This document shows, in pieces, positions 8,058 to 15,790 of a stretch of 45,373 bases of DNA (within the stretch, counting starts at the first letter, position 1; every line of letters starts with the position of its first letter). A program made the translations under genes and the position numbers. The stretch lies in the NCBI GenBank assembly GCA_002009975.1, contig MTLP01000003.1:1-45373 (forward strand), read 5' to 3'. A model generated the notes under the pieces. The model was not told the origin of the DNA and searched no databases. It saw only the letters and a program-made list of their open reading frames with translations. Source of the DNA: Thermococcus sp. JdFR-02 (lineage in GTDB: Archaea > Methanobacteriota_B > Thermococci > Thermococcales > Thermococcaceae).

Positions 8058-8615
8058 TCAGCGATGTTTCGAGAACACTGCTATGCTGAAAAAGAAGTGT
8101 TCGTTTTTGATGAACTCAGTATACAAGAAGCGATGTTTATTCGAGTCACCAATTGCCACAAGGGTTTTATCAGCGTGGACTGCCCCGGCGAAGAACCTTA
8201 CCACCTTCAGGTTGGCCTGAATGCCGCAGTTCCTTCCAGATACCTGAGTGGCTCTCAGTACATGGTCGCCAATAATGAGGGCGTTGCCGTTCACGTCTAT
8301 CTGCACCTGTGCGTTTTCGCCCTCTGTTTTGATCACAGCCGCACGGAAGTCCTCAAAAGGCACAGTGGCCTTGGAGCAGACTGTAACCCTGTCCACCCGG
8401 ACCGGGGGTGCAACCCTACCTGCTGGGCGAAGTACGAAACTCTCTCCGGCACTGCTCAGTTTGGAAAGGTGTTTCTCCCTTTCAAGAGCAAAGAAGATGC
8501 CCTCACCATACCCCTTCAGAATGATGCGCTTGTCGTCTGAGAAAACAACCCGGTACACCGGGTTCTGCCTGTGAAACATATCCACAAGCTTGACGATGCC
8601 ATCCCTGATGCCCAT
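8058..8615 (-). CDS. Unrecognised protein in a pilin-like operon
   Basis: This 185-residue protein has no clear signal peptide or membrane segment and is probably beta-rich (VYRVVFSDDKRIILKG, NAQVQIDVNGNALIIGDHV). Its ATG overlaps the stop of the upstream pilin-like gene by one base (TGATG), so the two are coupled. It could be a cytosolic partner, or a minor subunit exported another way. No catalytic motif is seen. Confidence 0.6.
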   Translation of the reverse strand: MGIRDGIVKLVDMFHRQNPVYRVVFSDDKRIILKGYGEGIFFALEREKHLSKLSSAGESFVLRPAGRVAPPVRVDRVTVCSKATVPFEDFRAAVIKTEGENAQVQIDVNGNALIIGDHVLRATQVSGRNCGIQANLKVVRFFAGAVHADKTLVAIGDSNKHRFLYTEFIKNEHFFFSIAVFSKHR

Positions 8616-8941
8616 CAGAAGGTCACCTCTACGGGTACCACCTTGCTGTAGTTTCCACCGCCCTGCACTTCAACAACCAGCAGTGTCTGGTTTCCCTGTG
8701 GAAAGATCCTGAGAACGTAGTCCCTGCCAGCTATCTTCGGCGGGAGTACAGCTGAGAAGTTCAGCTCGGCGCTGTAAGAGGACTTTGCCTCCGTCAGGTA
8801 ACTTGCCACCAGCATCAGCACGGAGCTGGCCTCTGCTCTCTCTCTCATATCTCCTGAGGACTTGAGCATCTCAGCGCTCACGTAAACCAGCGGTGCCGTG
8901 GCCAACACGATCACTATAATGAAGACAATGAGGTTTTCCAT
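8615..8941 (-). CDS. Pilin-like protein with N-terminal membrane helix
   Basis: The 108-residue product begins MENLIVFIIVIVLATAPLVY, a hydrophobic helix at the extreme N-terminus, followed by an amphipathic helix and a beta-rich C-terminus (YVLRIFPQGNQTLLVVEVQG). That layout is shared by archaeal pilins and minor pseudopilins, although no charged class III leader with Gly precedes the helix. ATG 8941 lies 25 bp from the promoter box at 8966-8979, giving a leaderless transcript. It is the first gene of an operon with 8058-8615. Confidence 0.6.
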   Translation of the reverse strand: MENLIVFIIVIVLATAPLVYVSAEMLKSSGDMRERAEASSVLMLVASYLTEAKSSYSAELNFSAVLPPKIAGRDYVLRIFPQGNQTLLVVEVQGGGNYSKVVPVEVTF

Positions 8942-8965
8942 AACATCACCCCAAAGGCGCAGGGG

Positions 8966-8979
8966 TTTAAAAAAGAATC
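8966..8979 (-). promoter_or_regulatory. GATTC-TATA promoter, copy 4
   Basis: The minus strand reads GATTCTTTTTTAAA, 25 bp from ATG 8941. It overlaps the TGA stop of the upstream gene (8978-9772). Confidence 0.85.
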
Positions 8980-9772
8980 AGACTCTGATCTGCTCCATGT
9001 ATCTTGCATCTGGCGGAACTGCTAGAAGCGTCTGGTAGACTCTCAGCAGGTGCCTCCCGCGCAGAGGTTCCACCCAGTGGGCACCAATCACTCCTCTTAT
9101 GGTGTTAACCATCATCTCTCTCTTGCTTCTCACCTCATCTATGGCAGCCTTCTTCGTGTACCCCTCTCCAGAGACGGTCACATAATAGAGCGTTACCATC
9201 GCCCCCTCCTCTCTTATTCTCTTTATGATCCCTTTTATGGTCCTGATGTCCTCCTCCGCAGCCTGTCTTGCTGCCTCGTCTCCCTCCTCTTTTGCCTTCT
9301 TGCTTTTCCTCCTGAGGCGGGCTATCTTCCTCTCGTAGAACTCGATCAGCACCCTCTCGTCGAGGGGGTAAGCGAAGGCACCAATGTTTGTGGGCTCTTT
9401 GAGTGTCATAAGAAAGGAGTTAATCTGATTGAGGTAGTTCGTCTTCTGGCTGTCAGAAAGGTCGATATAGACGCTGTCGGGAACAACCTTTATCAGGCTC
9501 ATTGCCACGTACTTGTCGCCGAGGTTCCTTACCACCACGTCGTCAAGCACCTCAACCACGTTCTCAAGAAAAACACTTCTCTCGCCGAAAAGGTGAGTGA
9601 GGATGTAGTCGCCCTGCTTCGCCATAATCACGCTTGCACCAGCGGTGAGTATTGCGAGAAAAGCCAGGCTCTTGCTGTAAAACACGGAGTACGCGGCTAA
9701 GCCGAAAAGCAGGCTGAGACCAACACCCGCCATGCTAATGAGCTGTGACAGCTTGTAGGGGTTTGCCGCCAT
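8978..9772 (-). CDS. Two-TM protein, possibly PrgI/VirB4-N-like secretion component
   Basis: The 264-residue protein has two adjacent N-terminal membrane segments (residues about 12-30 and 33-50) and a soluble part. That part includes VYIDLSDSQKTNYLNQIN, a charged helical hairpin (ERKIARLRRKSKKAKEEG) and LYYVTVSGEGYTKKAA. The order resembles a PrgI/VirB3-type membrane piece joined to the non-ATPase N-terminal domain of VirB4/TraC conjugation ATPases. No Walker motif is present. ATG 9772 is 24 bp from a GATTC promoter, so the gene is leaderless and monocistronic. The T4SS link is inference from layout; it could equally be a dedicated archaeal pilus platform subunit. Confidence 0.6.
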   Translation of the reverse strand: MAANPYKLSQLISMAGVGLSLLFGLAAYSVFYSKSLAFLAILTAGASVIMAKQGDYILTHLFGERSVFLENVVEVLDDVVVRNLGDKYVAMSLIKVVPDSVYIDLSDSQKTNYLNQINSFLMTLKEPTNIGAFAYPLDERVLIEFYERKIARLRRKSKKAKEEGDEAARQAAEEDIRTIKGIIKRIREEGAMVTLYYVTVSGEGYTKKAAIDEVRSKREMMVNTIRGVIGAHWVEPLRGRHLLRVYQTLLAVPPDARYMEQIRV

Positions 9773-9795
9773 GCAACGGTAAAGAAACCATGAGC

Positions 9796-9809
9796 CTTAT
9801 AAAAGAATC
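9796..9809 (-). promoter_or_regulatory. GATTC-TATA promoter, copy 5
   Basis: The minus strand reads GATTCTTTTATAAG, 24 bp from ATG 9772. Confidence 0.85.
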
Positions 9810-9846
9810 AATAATTGGCAGTGGCTTTTTAATCCAACTTAGGTAT

Positions 9847-10077
9847 TTAGTAAGCTTCTGTTTTATTCATTATAAGGCACAAAATCTTCTTCAGGAATTT
9901 CCTTTTTAGCCTTGCCTTGAATATGGCCGCCCAGCGCCGCTTGTTTTTGATGAAGAGTAGGATGGGACTGAATTTACAATCAACTTGTTCTGATGAAATC
10001 TCCTGCTTTCTTGAAATCTTTTTAACCTCTTCCCATGTAACACCAATTTGTAAGACTGGTATCAATCTACTTTGCAT
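9847..10077 (-). CDS. Doubtful 76-residue basic protein
   Basis: This is the only frame in the 450-bp gap 9773-10223. The product is basic with an IGVTWEEVKKISRKQ stretch and no recognised domain. There is no convincing Shine-Dalgarno sequence or promoter box. It may be a remnant at the left edge of the Argonaute island, or chance. Apart from this frame and the flanking promoters, nothing else was recognised in the gap. Confidence 0.25.
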   Translation of the reverse strand: MQSRLIPVLQIGVTWEEVKKISRKQEISSEQVDCKFSPILLFIKNKRRWAAIFKARLKRKFLKKILCLIMNKTEAY

Positions 10078-10171
10078 CCCATCCCTGTAGGAGACATTTA
10101 GCGTCCTATTACAAAAGGGTTTAGACGTTGTTCCTTATCTCACATAGGTTCGGTTTCAACATTTAATAAAA

Positions 10172-10180
10172 TTTATAAAT
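10172..10180 (+). promoter_or_regulatory. TATA box of the Argonaute operon (not GATTC type)
   Basis: TTTATAAAT in an AT-rich stretch, about 44 bp before ATG 10224, without the GATTC element. A GGTGAGATGA ribosome binding site lies at 10211-10220. Confidence 0.5.
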
Positions 10181-10223
10181 ATCTATTAGACTATAACTTT
10201 CAAGAATTACGGTGAGATGAGCC

Positions 10224-12866
10224 ATGAGAGAGGAATTATGGTGTTTGTATGTATTAAAGGTATTTCAAGAAAAAGGTCAACAAGCATCGCATGAATTACT
10301 TAAGGTAATAATATCAAGCTTATCAGGGGAAGAGATCGAATCTACTGAGTTTAGAAATTTAATTACGCGTCTGCTTGAAAGGGGATTTATACTCCGAGAA
10401 GGAGATGGTTTCACTCTTACTCCCGCAGGAAGTTCAATAATTGAAACTTTACAAGATGGGATACCTGAACTAGAGAAAGATTTTGTAGATGATATCATAA
10501 AAGAATATATTTCTCTTGAAATAAGCAGGAGGGGTAAATTCATTCAGAATTTAAAAGAATCTATTAAAAACGGTAAAGTTTCGCTTGGAAAAAGAGTTGT
10601 TAACCTTTCCGATGATGAGCTTAAAAATTACCTTACAAATTCTGTCCTTTTAACTATTGAAAACATTGAAAAAGAATTTTATAAAATCAAGCTAAAATGT
10701 CAATTTTTTAAGTCTATTAGTAAATCTAGTGATAGGTATAGAATTGGAAGTAAAATTAGCCATAACTTCAAGCAAAAATTAGGATATTGTATTTCCTATT
10801 TGAATGATGACGAACTTACTTTGTTGTCTCCGAAGACTTTAGACAAAAAAGTCTACACTATCGAAAACTACAGGTTAGAAGTTGTGGATATTCAAAAAGT
10901 TGAATTAAATGATGAAGATATTTACCGACTAATAACAAACGAAATTCTACCAGAAATTTTTAAGGATAAAGGTTTTACAAAGACACCAAACAATAGATAC
11001 ATAGACTATAATACACCCTCAGAAAAAAATACCAAGCTAGGTGTACTTAAAATTTTTTCTGGAATAAAAATTAAGATAGATAAACTTTCTTCTAAGGAGT
11101 ACATAATTTGGGTTGACCCTATTTACAGATTTATGTTTAATTTATATGATTTTATAGAATATTTAAAATCCTCTGGTAAAGATTCAGAAGAAATAGTGGA
11201 TTATTTAAAAAATACAATAAAATTTGTGAGAGTACTTCCGTATGACTCTTTTGGTGAGATAAATAAAATCTGGCTAGAAGAAAAAGATATGACAAAAGAA
11301 AGAGTTGAAAATTCTGAAATCACACTTTATGATTTCTGGAAAAATAGGCACTGCATTAAACTAATTAAAAAACAACCAATAATAGGGGTTAAACTTGGTG
11401 AGTCTATTTTTAAATATCCAGCTCAAGTAGTTTATATGGATAGGAAAATATTAGAAAACAAATTTCCTCATATATTGGATGAATTACCAGCTACTGCACT
11501 AAATCCACCGGAAAGATATCAAAAAACCATTGAATTCATAGATAGAATTAGCTGTGAAGTAAACAGAGATTTTATAAGATTAGATATAAATTCTGTTCCA
11601 TTATCTTTGGATTTTCTTATTAAAAATGGATATTTCAAAGAAGTGTATTATTTATCTCCACCATTGTTAAAATTTAATAAAGAGAGACATAGAAAAGAGC
11701 AAATTTCAGATCCACGAGCAATTTTTAAATATGGTCCGTATTCAAAAGGAAAGATTATAAAAATACATTCAGTCATCCATCCAACCCACATTTCGCGTGA
11801 TGAGGTATCGAACTTCATTGATGAACTGCAGAGGGCTTTCCAGAGACACAACTTTGGAAAGCTTATCTTTGATGAAAATACATATTATACTATAACAAAC
11901 AACCTAAGTGTAGACAGAATAGATAAAATAGTTAGGCAAACCCCAATTGCCGCAGGTAATTATCAAAATATAGCAATAGTGATATTGCCAAAAGAATTAT
12001 CATCGCAGGGATATAGACTAAATTTCAAGGCAAAATTTGCGAGACTTAGAAATATTCCTACTCAAATTATACTTGAAGAAACTTTAGAAAAAATAAAAGA
12101 AGGAAATTATGGTATAATAAAAAATTTGCTTATTCAAATCTACTCAAAGCATTTGAATGAAGGAGAAGCACTGTGGGTATTAGAGAATCCCGCAGATGAT
12201 AAAGAACGTTCAATATATGTGGGATTGGGATTCTCCCAAAAACCCCTAGAAGGCAAAAAGGCTAATTCGTTCGCTGCATTGTGCGATGCAAGGGGATTGC
12301 AACTTAAATGGAAACCAATAGGCATGCCATTTCAGGGGAAGTACATAACCGAGCCGTGGTTTGATGGACTTCTCATGTATATAAGGGAAAACCTTAGCGA
12401 TATTATTAACAGAATTGTAATTTATAGGAGGGGAGACACACATTTTAGAGAAATAGAAACAATGAGTTCAGCTATAAATAAATCAAAGTTTTGGTCAAAA
12501 ATAGATGTGAATTTTATATCGGTTAAAGACGATATAAGGAGATTATACATAAAAGGAGAAAATATAACCAATGTACCTCTAGGATTGTTTGTAATTTTGA
12601 GTGATAATGAAGCGTTATGTTACAACTCGATACATCAATCTGTCGAACTAAAACAAGGTACAGTAATTCCAGTAAGGGTAAAATTAGAGATTGGTAACAC
12701 TCCGATTCTTGATATGATAAAAGAGTATTACGACTTATGCTATTTGAATTGGTCTTCTCCTATAACTATATCAAAATACCCGCTTATTTTGAATATTGCA
12801 AATAAAATAGCAGATACCGTCAAGGAACTTCCTGATGAGATTATATTTAACTGGTTACCTCTATGA
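10224..12866 (+). CDS. Long prokaryotic Argonaute, catalytically inactive, with N-terminal winged helix
   Basis: The 880-residue protein is clearly an Argonaute. A MID domain (about 560-660) carries YRLNFKAKF and IPTQIIL, the Y/K...Q guide 5'-end pocket. A PIWI domain (about 660-880) ends with NWSSPITISKYP and a C-terminal helix. An L2/PAZ-side phrase GVKLGESIFKYPAQVVY lies near 390. The PIWI catalytic positions are lost: GLGFS stands where active proteins have G(I/L)DxS, and RRGD where they have RDG. Residues 1-80 form a winged helix (EFRNLITRLLERGFI, then FTLTPAGS), which is unusual and explains the length. In known inactive long-B systems the Argonaute uses a guide to sense invader nucleic acid and activates a partner effector. 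Here the partner is the next gene, 10 nt downstream. The gene is strongly AT-rich. Confidence 0.92.
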   Translation: MREELWCLYVLKVFQEKGQQASHELLKVIISSLSGEEIESTEFRNLITRLLERGFILREGDGFTLTPAGSSIIETLQDGIPELEKDFVDDIIKEYISLEISRRGKFIQNLKESIKNGKVSLGKRVVNLSDDELKNYLTNSVLLTIENIEKEFYKIKLKCQFFKSISKSSDRYRIGSKISHNFKQKLGYCISYLNDDELTLLSPKTLDKKVYTIENYRLEVVDIQKVELNDEDIYRLITNEILPEIFKDKGFTKTPNNRYIDYNTPSEKNTKLGVLKIFSGIKIKIDKLSSKEYIIWVDPIYRFMFNLYDFIEYLKSSGKDSEEIVDYLKNTIKFVRVLPYDSFGEINKIWLEEKDMTKERVENSEITLYDFWKNRHCIKLIKKQPIIGVKLGESIFKYPAQVVYMDRKILENKFPHILDELPATALNPPERYQKTIEFIDRISCEVNRDFIRLDINSVPLSLDFLIKNGYFKEVYYLSPPLLKFNKERHRKEQISDPRAIFKYGPYSKGKIIKIHSVIHPTHISRDEVSNFIDELQRAFQRHNFGKLIFDENTYYTITNNLSVDRIDKIVRQTPIAAGNYQNIAIVILPKELSSQGYRLNFKAKFARLRNIPTQIILEETLEKIKEGNYGIIKNLLIQIYSKHLNEGEALWVLENPADDKERSIYVGLGFSQKPLEGKKANSFAALCDARGLQLKWKPIGMPFQGKYITEPWFDGLLMYIRENLSDIINRIVIYRRGDTHFREIETMSSAINKSKFWSKIDVNFISVKDDIRRLYIKGENITNVPLGLFVILSDNEALCYNSIHQSVELKQGTVIPVRVKLEIGNTPILDMIKEYYDLCYLNWSSPITISKYPLILNIANKIADTVKELPDEIIFNWLPL

Positions 12867-12876
12867 GGGTGAAGAT

Positions 12877-13848
12877 ATGAATAACACCTTCGAGGAAAAG
12901 GTAATACAGGTACTAGAGGAATGGCAATGGGAACCTGCAAAAGAGAAAATTGAAATTGAATTAGACCCAAAAGTAAATAGATTCTCAACACTTCTTTTCT
13001 CATATGATAATTGGGAAACTATCTACAAAATACTAAGAAATTGTGTAAACAATGGTAAATACATCTATATATCAAATTATTTCCGACCGTTGGAAGACAT
13101 TAAACGTATGGTTATCGACTTATATCAAAAGAATTATGACTATATATTAGATTTTTTGGCTAAATATGTTGAACAATACAAAAATATCAATGATGAGGAT
13201 GCTAATAAGCTTAATGAGATCTTAAATAGCTTCCTTTATGATGATATTTTTGAAGAGACTCCTGAGGTGTTAGAATACTGCCAGAGCTGTGAAAAGATAC
13301 AAATCGTAGGAGAGAAACAAAGAGATGAGAGATGTATGTGTGATAGTAGGATATACAAAATTTTTAAATGTGTCTTGAACCCTAATATTAAGAAAAGTCT
13401 ACAAAATAATCAATTTATAGAAATTTATGTTAAAGAAATCTTTAAGGAAGCTAGTTTAAAAGTTATTTCTAAAAGAGTAAATGGAAGCGTGGTATCTACA
13501 AGTATTCCGTATAAGGTCCCACCCAACCCGCCAGTAGAACTAGATGTCGTAGCAGTTTATAATGACTGGATATTTCTATGTGAATGCAAAACAAAAAAGA
13601 TAATTCCAAACGATGTTGCAAATAAATTAGGCCAAGCAAATAGGTTAGTAAAGCGTATTTCTAAGCAAATAGGAGTACGGGATTTAAATGTAATATATGT
13701 GTGGGTGACAACTGAAGAAATTGACAAAAATATTCATCCATCTGGTTATCTTGAAGATTATGAATGGTTAAAGGATTTATTGTTTATTGATAAAGATAAG
13801 ATAATCAATTTAAAAGATGAAATAAGAAAGAAATTAATATCTTTTTAG
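12877..13848 (+). CDS. Argonaute-associated PD-(D/E)XK nuclease with zinc ribbon
   Basis: The 323-residue protein has an N-terminal helical region and a four-Cys zinc-ribbon-like cluster (YCQSCEK near 134-137 and RCMCD near 153-155). The C-terminal PD-(D/E)XK nuclease core has ELDVVAV (Asp about 222) and FLCECKTK (Glu-x-Lys about 235-237), then a helix with GQANRLVKRI. The core resembles the DUF1887/Card1-type and HJC-like nucleases. ATG 12877 follows a GGGTGAAG, only 10 nt after the Argonaute stop; the longer frame from 12835 would overlap it. By analogy with the nuclease partners of long-B Argonautes, it is the likely effector that degrades DNA once the Argonaute detects a target. Confidence 0.85.
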   Translation: MNNTFEEKVIQVLEEWQWEPAKEKIEIELDPKVNRFSTLLFSYDNWETIYKILRNCVNNGKYIYISNYFRPLEDIKRMVIDLYQKNYDYILDFLAKYVEQYKNINDEDANKLNEILNSFLYDDIFEETPEVLEYCQSCEKIQIVGEKQRDERCMCDSRIYKIFKCVLNPNIKKSLQNNQFIEIYVKEIFKEASLKVISKRVNGSVVSTSIPYKVPPNPPVELDVVAVYNDWIFLCECKTKKIIPNDVANKLGQANRLVKRISKQIGVRDLNVIYVWVTTEEIDKNIHPSGYLEDYEWLKDLLFIDKDKIINLKDEIRKKLISF

Positions 13849-13939
13849 AGATAATTGATATTAAACATGTTAAAATGTAAGTATTAGTTTATTTCCATTT
13901 ATGGTCCTTTATTTTGCTTTACAATCAATTTATAAGAAC

Positions 13940-14374
13940 TCAGCCGACCTGCACGTACAGAAAGACATCTGAGATGACGTTGGTCTTTGCAGAGCCAACC
14001 GCTCTTGAGGAGCTGAAGCCAGGAGAACTCACGTCGACGGCACCGTCAGAGGTAAACACCCTCCACCTGTTCAGGGACATTACAACATCAAAATAATATT
14101 TTATATCCTGCTCAGCCTGACCGTAGGCTCTCTGGTCTCCCTGCAGGTATCCGTATCTTATCAGCTCAAAGATTGTCATCCCCTCGTACTCCTCATTCTT
14201 CGAAGTTGTCGGGTATTTCTCGAGGGCGCTGAGCGCCTGCTTGGCCTTCAGGCTATTGAGTTCCTGCACTTGCGAGTGGATGAGAACAGAGGGATCCGCA
14301 GCTATGAACAGAAAAACCCCCAGAATGGTTAGCACCACTATAATCAGCGCAACCTCAAGGACTCTCGCGGGCAC
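13940..14374 (-). CDS. Pilin-like membrane-anchored protein
   Basis: The 144-residue product has an N-terminal membrane helix starting ARVLEVALIIVVLTILGVF, with a Glu just before the hydrophobic run as in type IV pilins. A soluble region of helices and beta strands follows. GTG 14374 overlaps the upstream coiled-coil gene by 20 nt. It is last in the operon that begins at 15094. The N-terminal Glu and helix suggest a minor pilin or a tether for the pilus base; no leader cleavage site is clear. Confidence 0.6.
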   Translation of the reverse strand: MPARVLEVALIIVVLTILGVFLFIAADPSVLIHSQVQELNSLKAKQALSALEKYPTTSKNEEYEGMTIFELIRYGYLQGDQRAYGQAEQDIKYYFDVVMSLNRWRVFTSDGAVDVSSPGFSSSRAVGSAKTNVISDVFLYVQVG

Positions 14375-14576
14375 GTCTGAACCGCCCCTCCATCTTTGCC
14401 TCTATTATAAGCAACTTTGCATATATACTCCCGAGAGTCTCCGGGTCTAATGTATTCTCTCTTACCTTATTGAGGATGCTGAGCACAGTAGATAGCGTAG
14501 ATTCCATGATCTCAAAGTTCGCCTCTAGCACGGCAATCCTGCTCTTCAGGGATGCCAGTTCCTCTTCAACACTCAT
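14355..14576 (-). CDS. Small coiled-coil protein
   Basis: The 73-residue product is nearly all coiled coil (EEELASLKSRIAVLEANFE, STVLSILNKVRENT) with a basic tail. ATG 14576 overlaps the stop of the preceding small coiled-coil gene (ATGA). It may form a heteromer with that protein. Its partner and target are unknown. Confidence 0.6.
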   Translation of the reverse strand: MSVEEELASLKSRIAVLEANFEIMESTLSTVLSILNKVRENTLDPETLGSIYAKLLIIEAKMEGRFRRARESP

Positions 14577-14731
14577 TTTTCTACCTCACGCTCTCTTCCG
14601 AAGTCCTTGTCAATGTCCAGGCCCAGCTCCATAGCAATCGCCTTAATAATACCCTTGAGATAGGACACCTCATTCTCAAGGGCTTTTATTCTGCTTTGAG
14701 TCTCCTCGTCCACCTTGAGCAACTGCTGCAC
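14573..14731 (-). CDS. Small coiled-coil protein, about 50 residues
   Basis: A frame of 52 codons reads MQQLLKVDEETQSRIKAL onward, with heptads and a charged end (KDFGREREVEK). AGGAGG at 14732-14737 overlaps the previous stop. GTG 14731 abuts it, so TTG 14722 with 8-nt spacing is an alternative start. The stop overlaps the next ATG by 4 nt, which supports a real coupled gene. It pairs naturally with the similar coiled-coil protein downstream. Confidence 0.55.
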   Translation of the reverse strand: MQQLLKVDEETQSRIKALENEVSYLKGIIKAIAMELGLDIDKDFGREREVEK

Positions 14732-14734
14732 CTC

Positions 14735-15094
14735 CTAGCCACCAAATATTGCACCAATCAGATCCGCGAACCAGCCGAGTATCTTGTCCCCGTACTCTGC
14801 AGTTACATATATGCCCACCGCTGCAAGAAACACTTTTTCAGCCACATCTCTTGCGTACTCTTTGGATGTAGCGCTGCCTTTGCCCATGTTGGAGTAAGCA
14901 AAGAGCAAGAAGCTTACAAGGAGTGCAACCTTCGCCAGCGTCTTAGCGATGCCCTTGAGAGACTCCCAGAGGTTATTCACAGGCTGTCCCTGGAGCTGCC
15001 CTGCGGTGGAAGTGGCGGCGAACACTGGCTGCAAAAACACCAGCACCGTCATCAGCGCAAGCACAATGCCCACAAGCCTTCTCATGTACACCAC
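14735..15094 (-). CDS. Possible VirB2/TrbC-like pilin precursor
   Basis: The 119-residue product has a signal sequence (residues 1-26, cleavage after QPVFA), a hydrophobic helix (about 45-68), a polar loop (GKGSATSKEYARD), a second hydrophobic helix (about 84-98) and a hydrophobic C-terminus. Signal peptide plus two helices and a short loop is the plan of VirB2/TrbC conjugative pilins and of the archaeal pilins reported as homologous to them. The match is by layout, not by residues. GTG 15094 is 23 bp from the promoter box at 15117-15130; ATG 15085 is the alternative start. It is first in a four-gene operon. Confidence 0.6.
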   Translation of the reverse strand: MVYMRRLVGIVLALMTVLVFLQPVFAATSTAGQLQGQPVNNLWESLKGIAKTLAKVALLVSFLLFAYSNMGKGSATSKEYARDVAEKVFLAAVGIYVTAEYGDKILGWFADLIGAIFGG

Positions 15095-15116
15095 CAGAGA
15101 GGCGGAGTATAAATCA

Positions 15117-15130
15117 TTTAAAAAAGAATC
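15117..15130 (-). promoter_or_regulatory. GATTC-TATA promoter, copy 6
   Basis: The minus strand reads GATTCTTTTTTAAA, 23 bp from GTG 15094 of the pilin operon. Confidence 0.85.
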
Positions 15131-15175
15131 AGGCCTTGTGGAACAGGAACTCTATCAACGCGCCATCCTTCTCTT

Positions 15176-15189
15176 GATTCTTTTTTAAA
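15176..15189 (+). promoter_or_regulatory. GATTC-TATA promoter, copy 7
   Basis: GATTCTTTTTTAAA, 22 bp from ATG 15211. It is divergent from copy 6 across 45 bp. Confidence 0.85.
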
Positions 15190-15210
15190 TGGACAGAGCA
15201 GGAAGCAGGC

Positions 15211-15786
15211 ATGGGTATGCAGAAGATAGCCTTTGTTGGTACAGGTGGAGTGGGTAAAACAACAATCGCTGCTTTAATTTCAGCGTACTCCCAGGGCGTC
15301 GAACTGTACGATTTCGACCCCCTTGGCGGTCTCAGAAGTCTGGTGAAGAAGTGCAAGACCGAGAGGGACCTGCTAGTCCAGCCTGCCATCATCGATACAA
15401 GGGCAACAGAGTCTCTGCTGCGGTTTCTTGGCAGCAACCCTGATGTGAAGCTCCTGTATTTCGTAACTCCGCACCCGCACAAGGTAGCAGAGACAGAGGA
15501 ACTCATCAGGAGCTTTGAGCACTACCAGCTGTCGAACGTGCCCATTGGCGTGGTAGTGAACAAGGTTGTCGGGAAGGATGAGGGCGTGAGTGTTCGCGGG
15601 CTCAACGTGGTCTCCACGATTCCGTATTCAGCTGCCATTGACAGGTTGCTGAGTGAGGGCAGTGTGCCAGAGGACGGGGTGAGGCTGGAGAAGACAGTGG
15701 AAGAAGCGATTGTAGACCTGGTACACAAGCTGGGACTCAAGGTCAGAGAGGTGAAAAAGAGGAGGTCGATTCTGAGCTTCAAGTGA
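15211..15786 (+). CDS. Short ParA/MinD-like P-loop NTPase
   Basis: The 191-residue cytosolic protein has a Walker A motif GTGGVGKTT near the N-terminus, a DFDPLGGL segment and an NKVVGKDEG segment where the family has the base-recognition Asn-Lys. It is much shorter than typical MinD (about 260 residues). It sits 4 nt before the T2SSF-like membrane protein and shares its transcript, as P-loop positioning ATPases do beside Tad pilus genes (CpaE/TadZ type). A likely role is placing or switching the apparatus at the membrane. Confidence 0.8.
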   Translation: MGMQKIAFVGTGGVGKTTIAALISAYSQGVELYDFDPLGGLRSLVKKCKTERDLLVQPAIIDTRATESLLRFLGSNPDVKLLYFVTPHPHKVAETEELIRSFEHYQLSNVPIGVVVNKVVGKDEGVSVRGLNVVSTIPYSAAIDRLLSEGSVPEDGVRLEKTVEEAIVDLVHKLGLKVREVKKRRSILSFK

Positions 15787-15790
15787 TACC

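Noticed and set aside
10224-12866. Calling the Argonaute an active guide-directed nuclease
   Set aside because: Both recognisable catalytic Asp positions are replaced, so slicing is unlikely.
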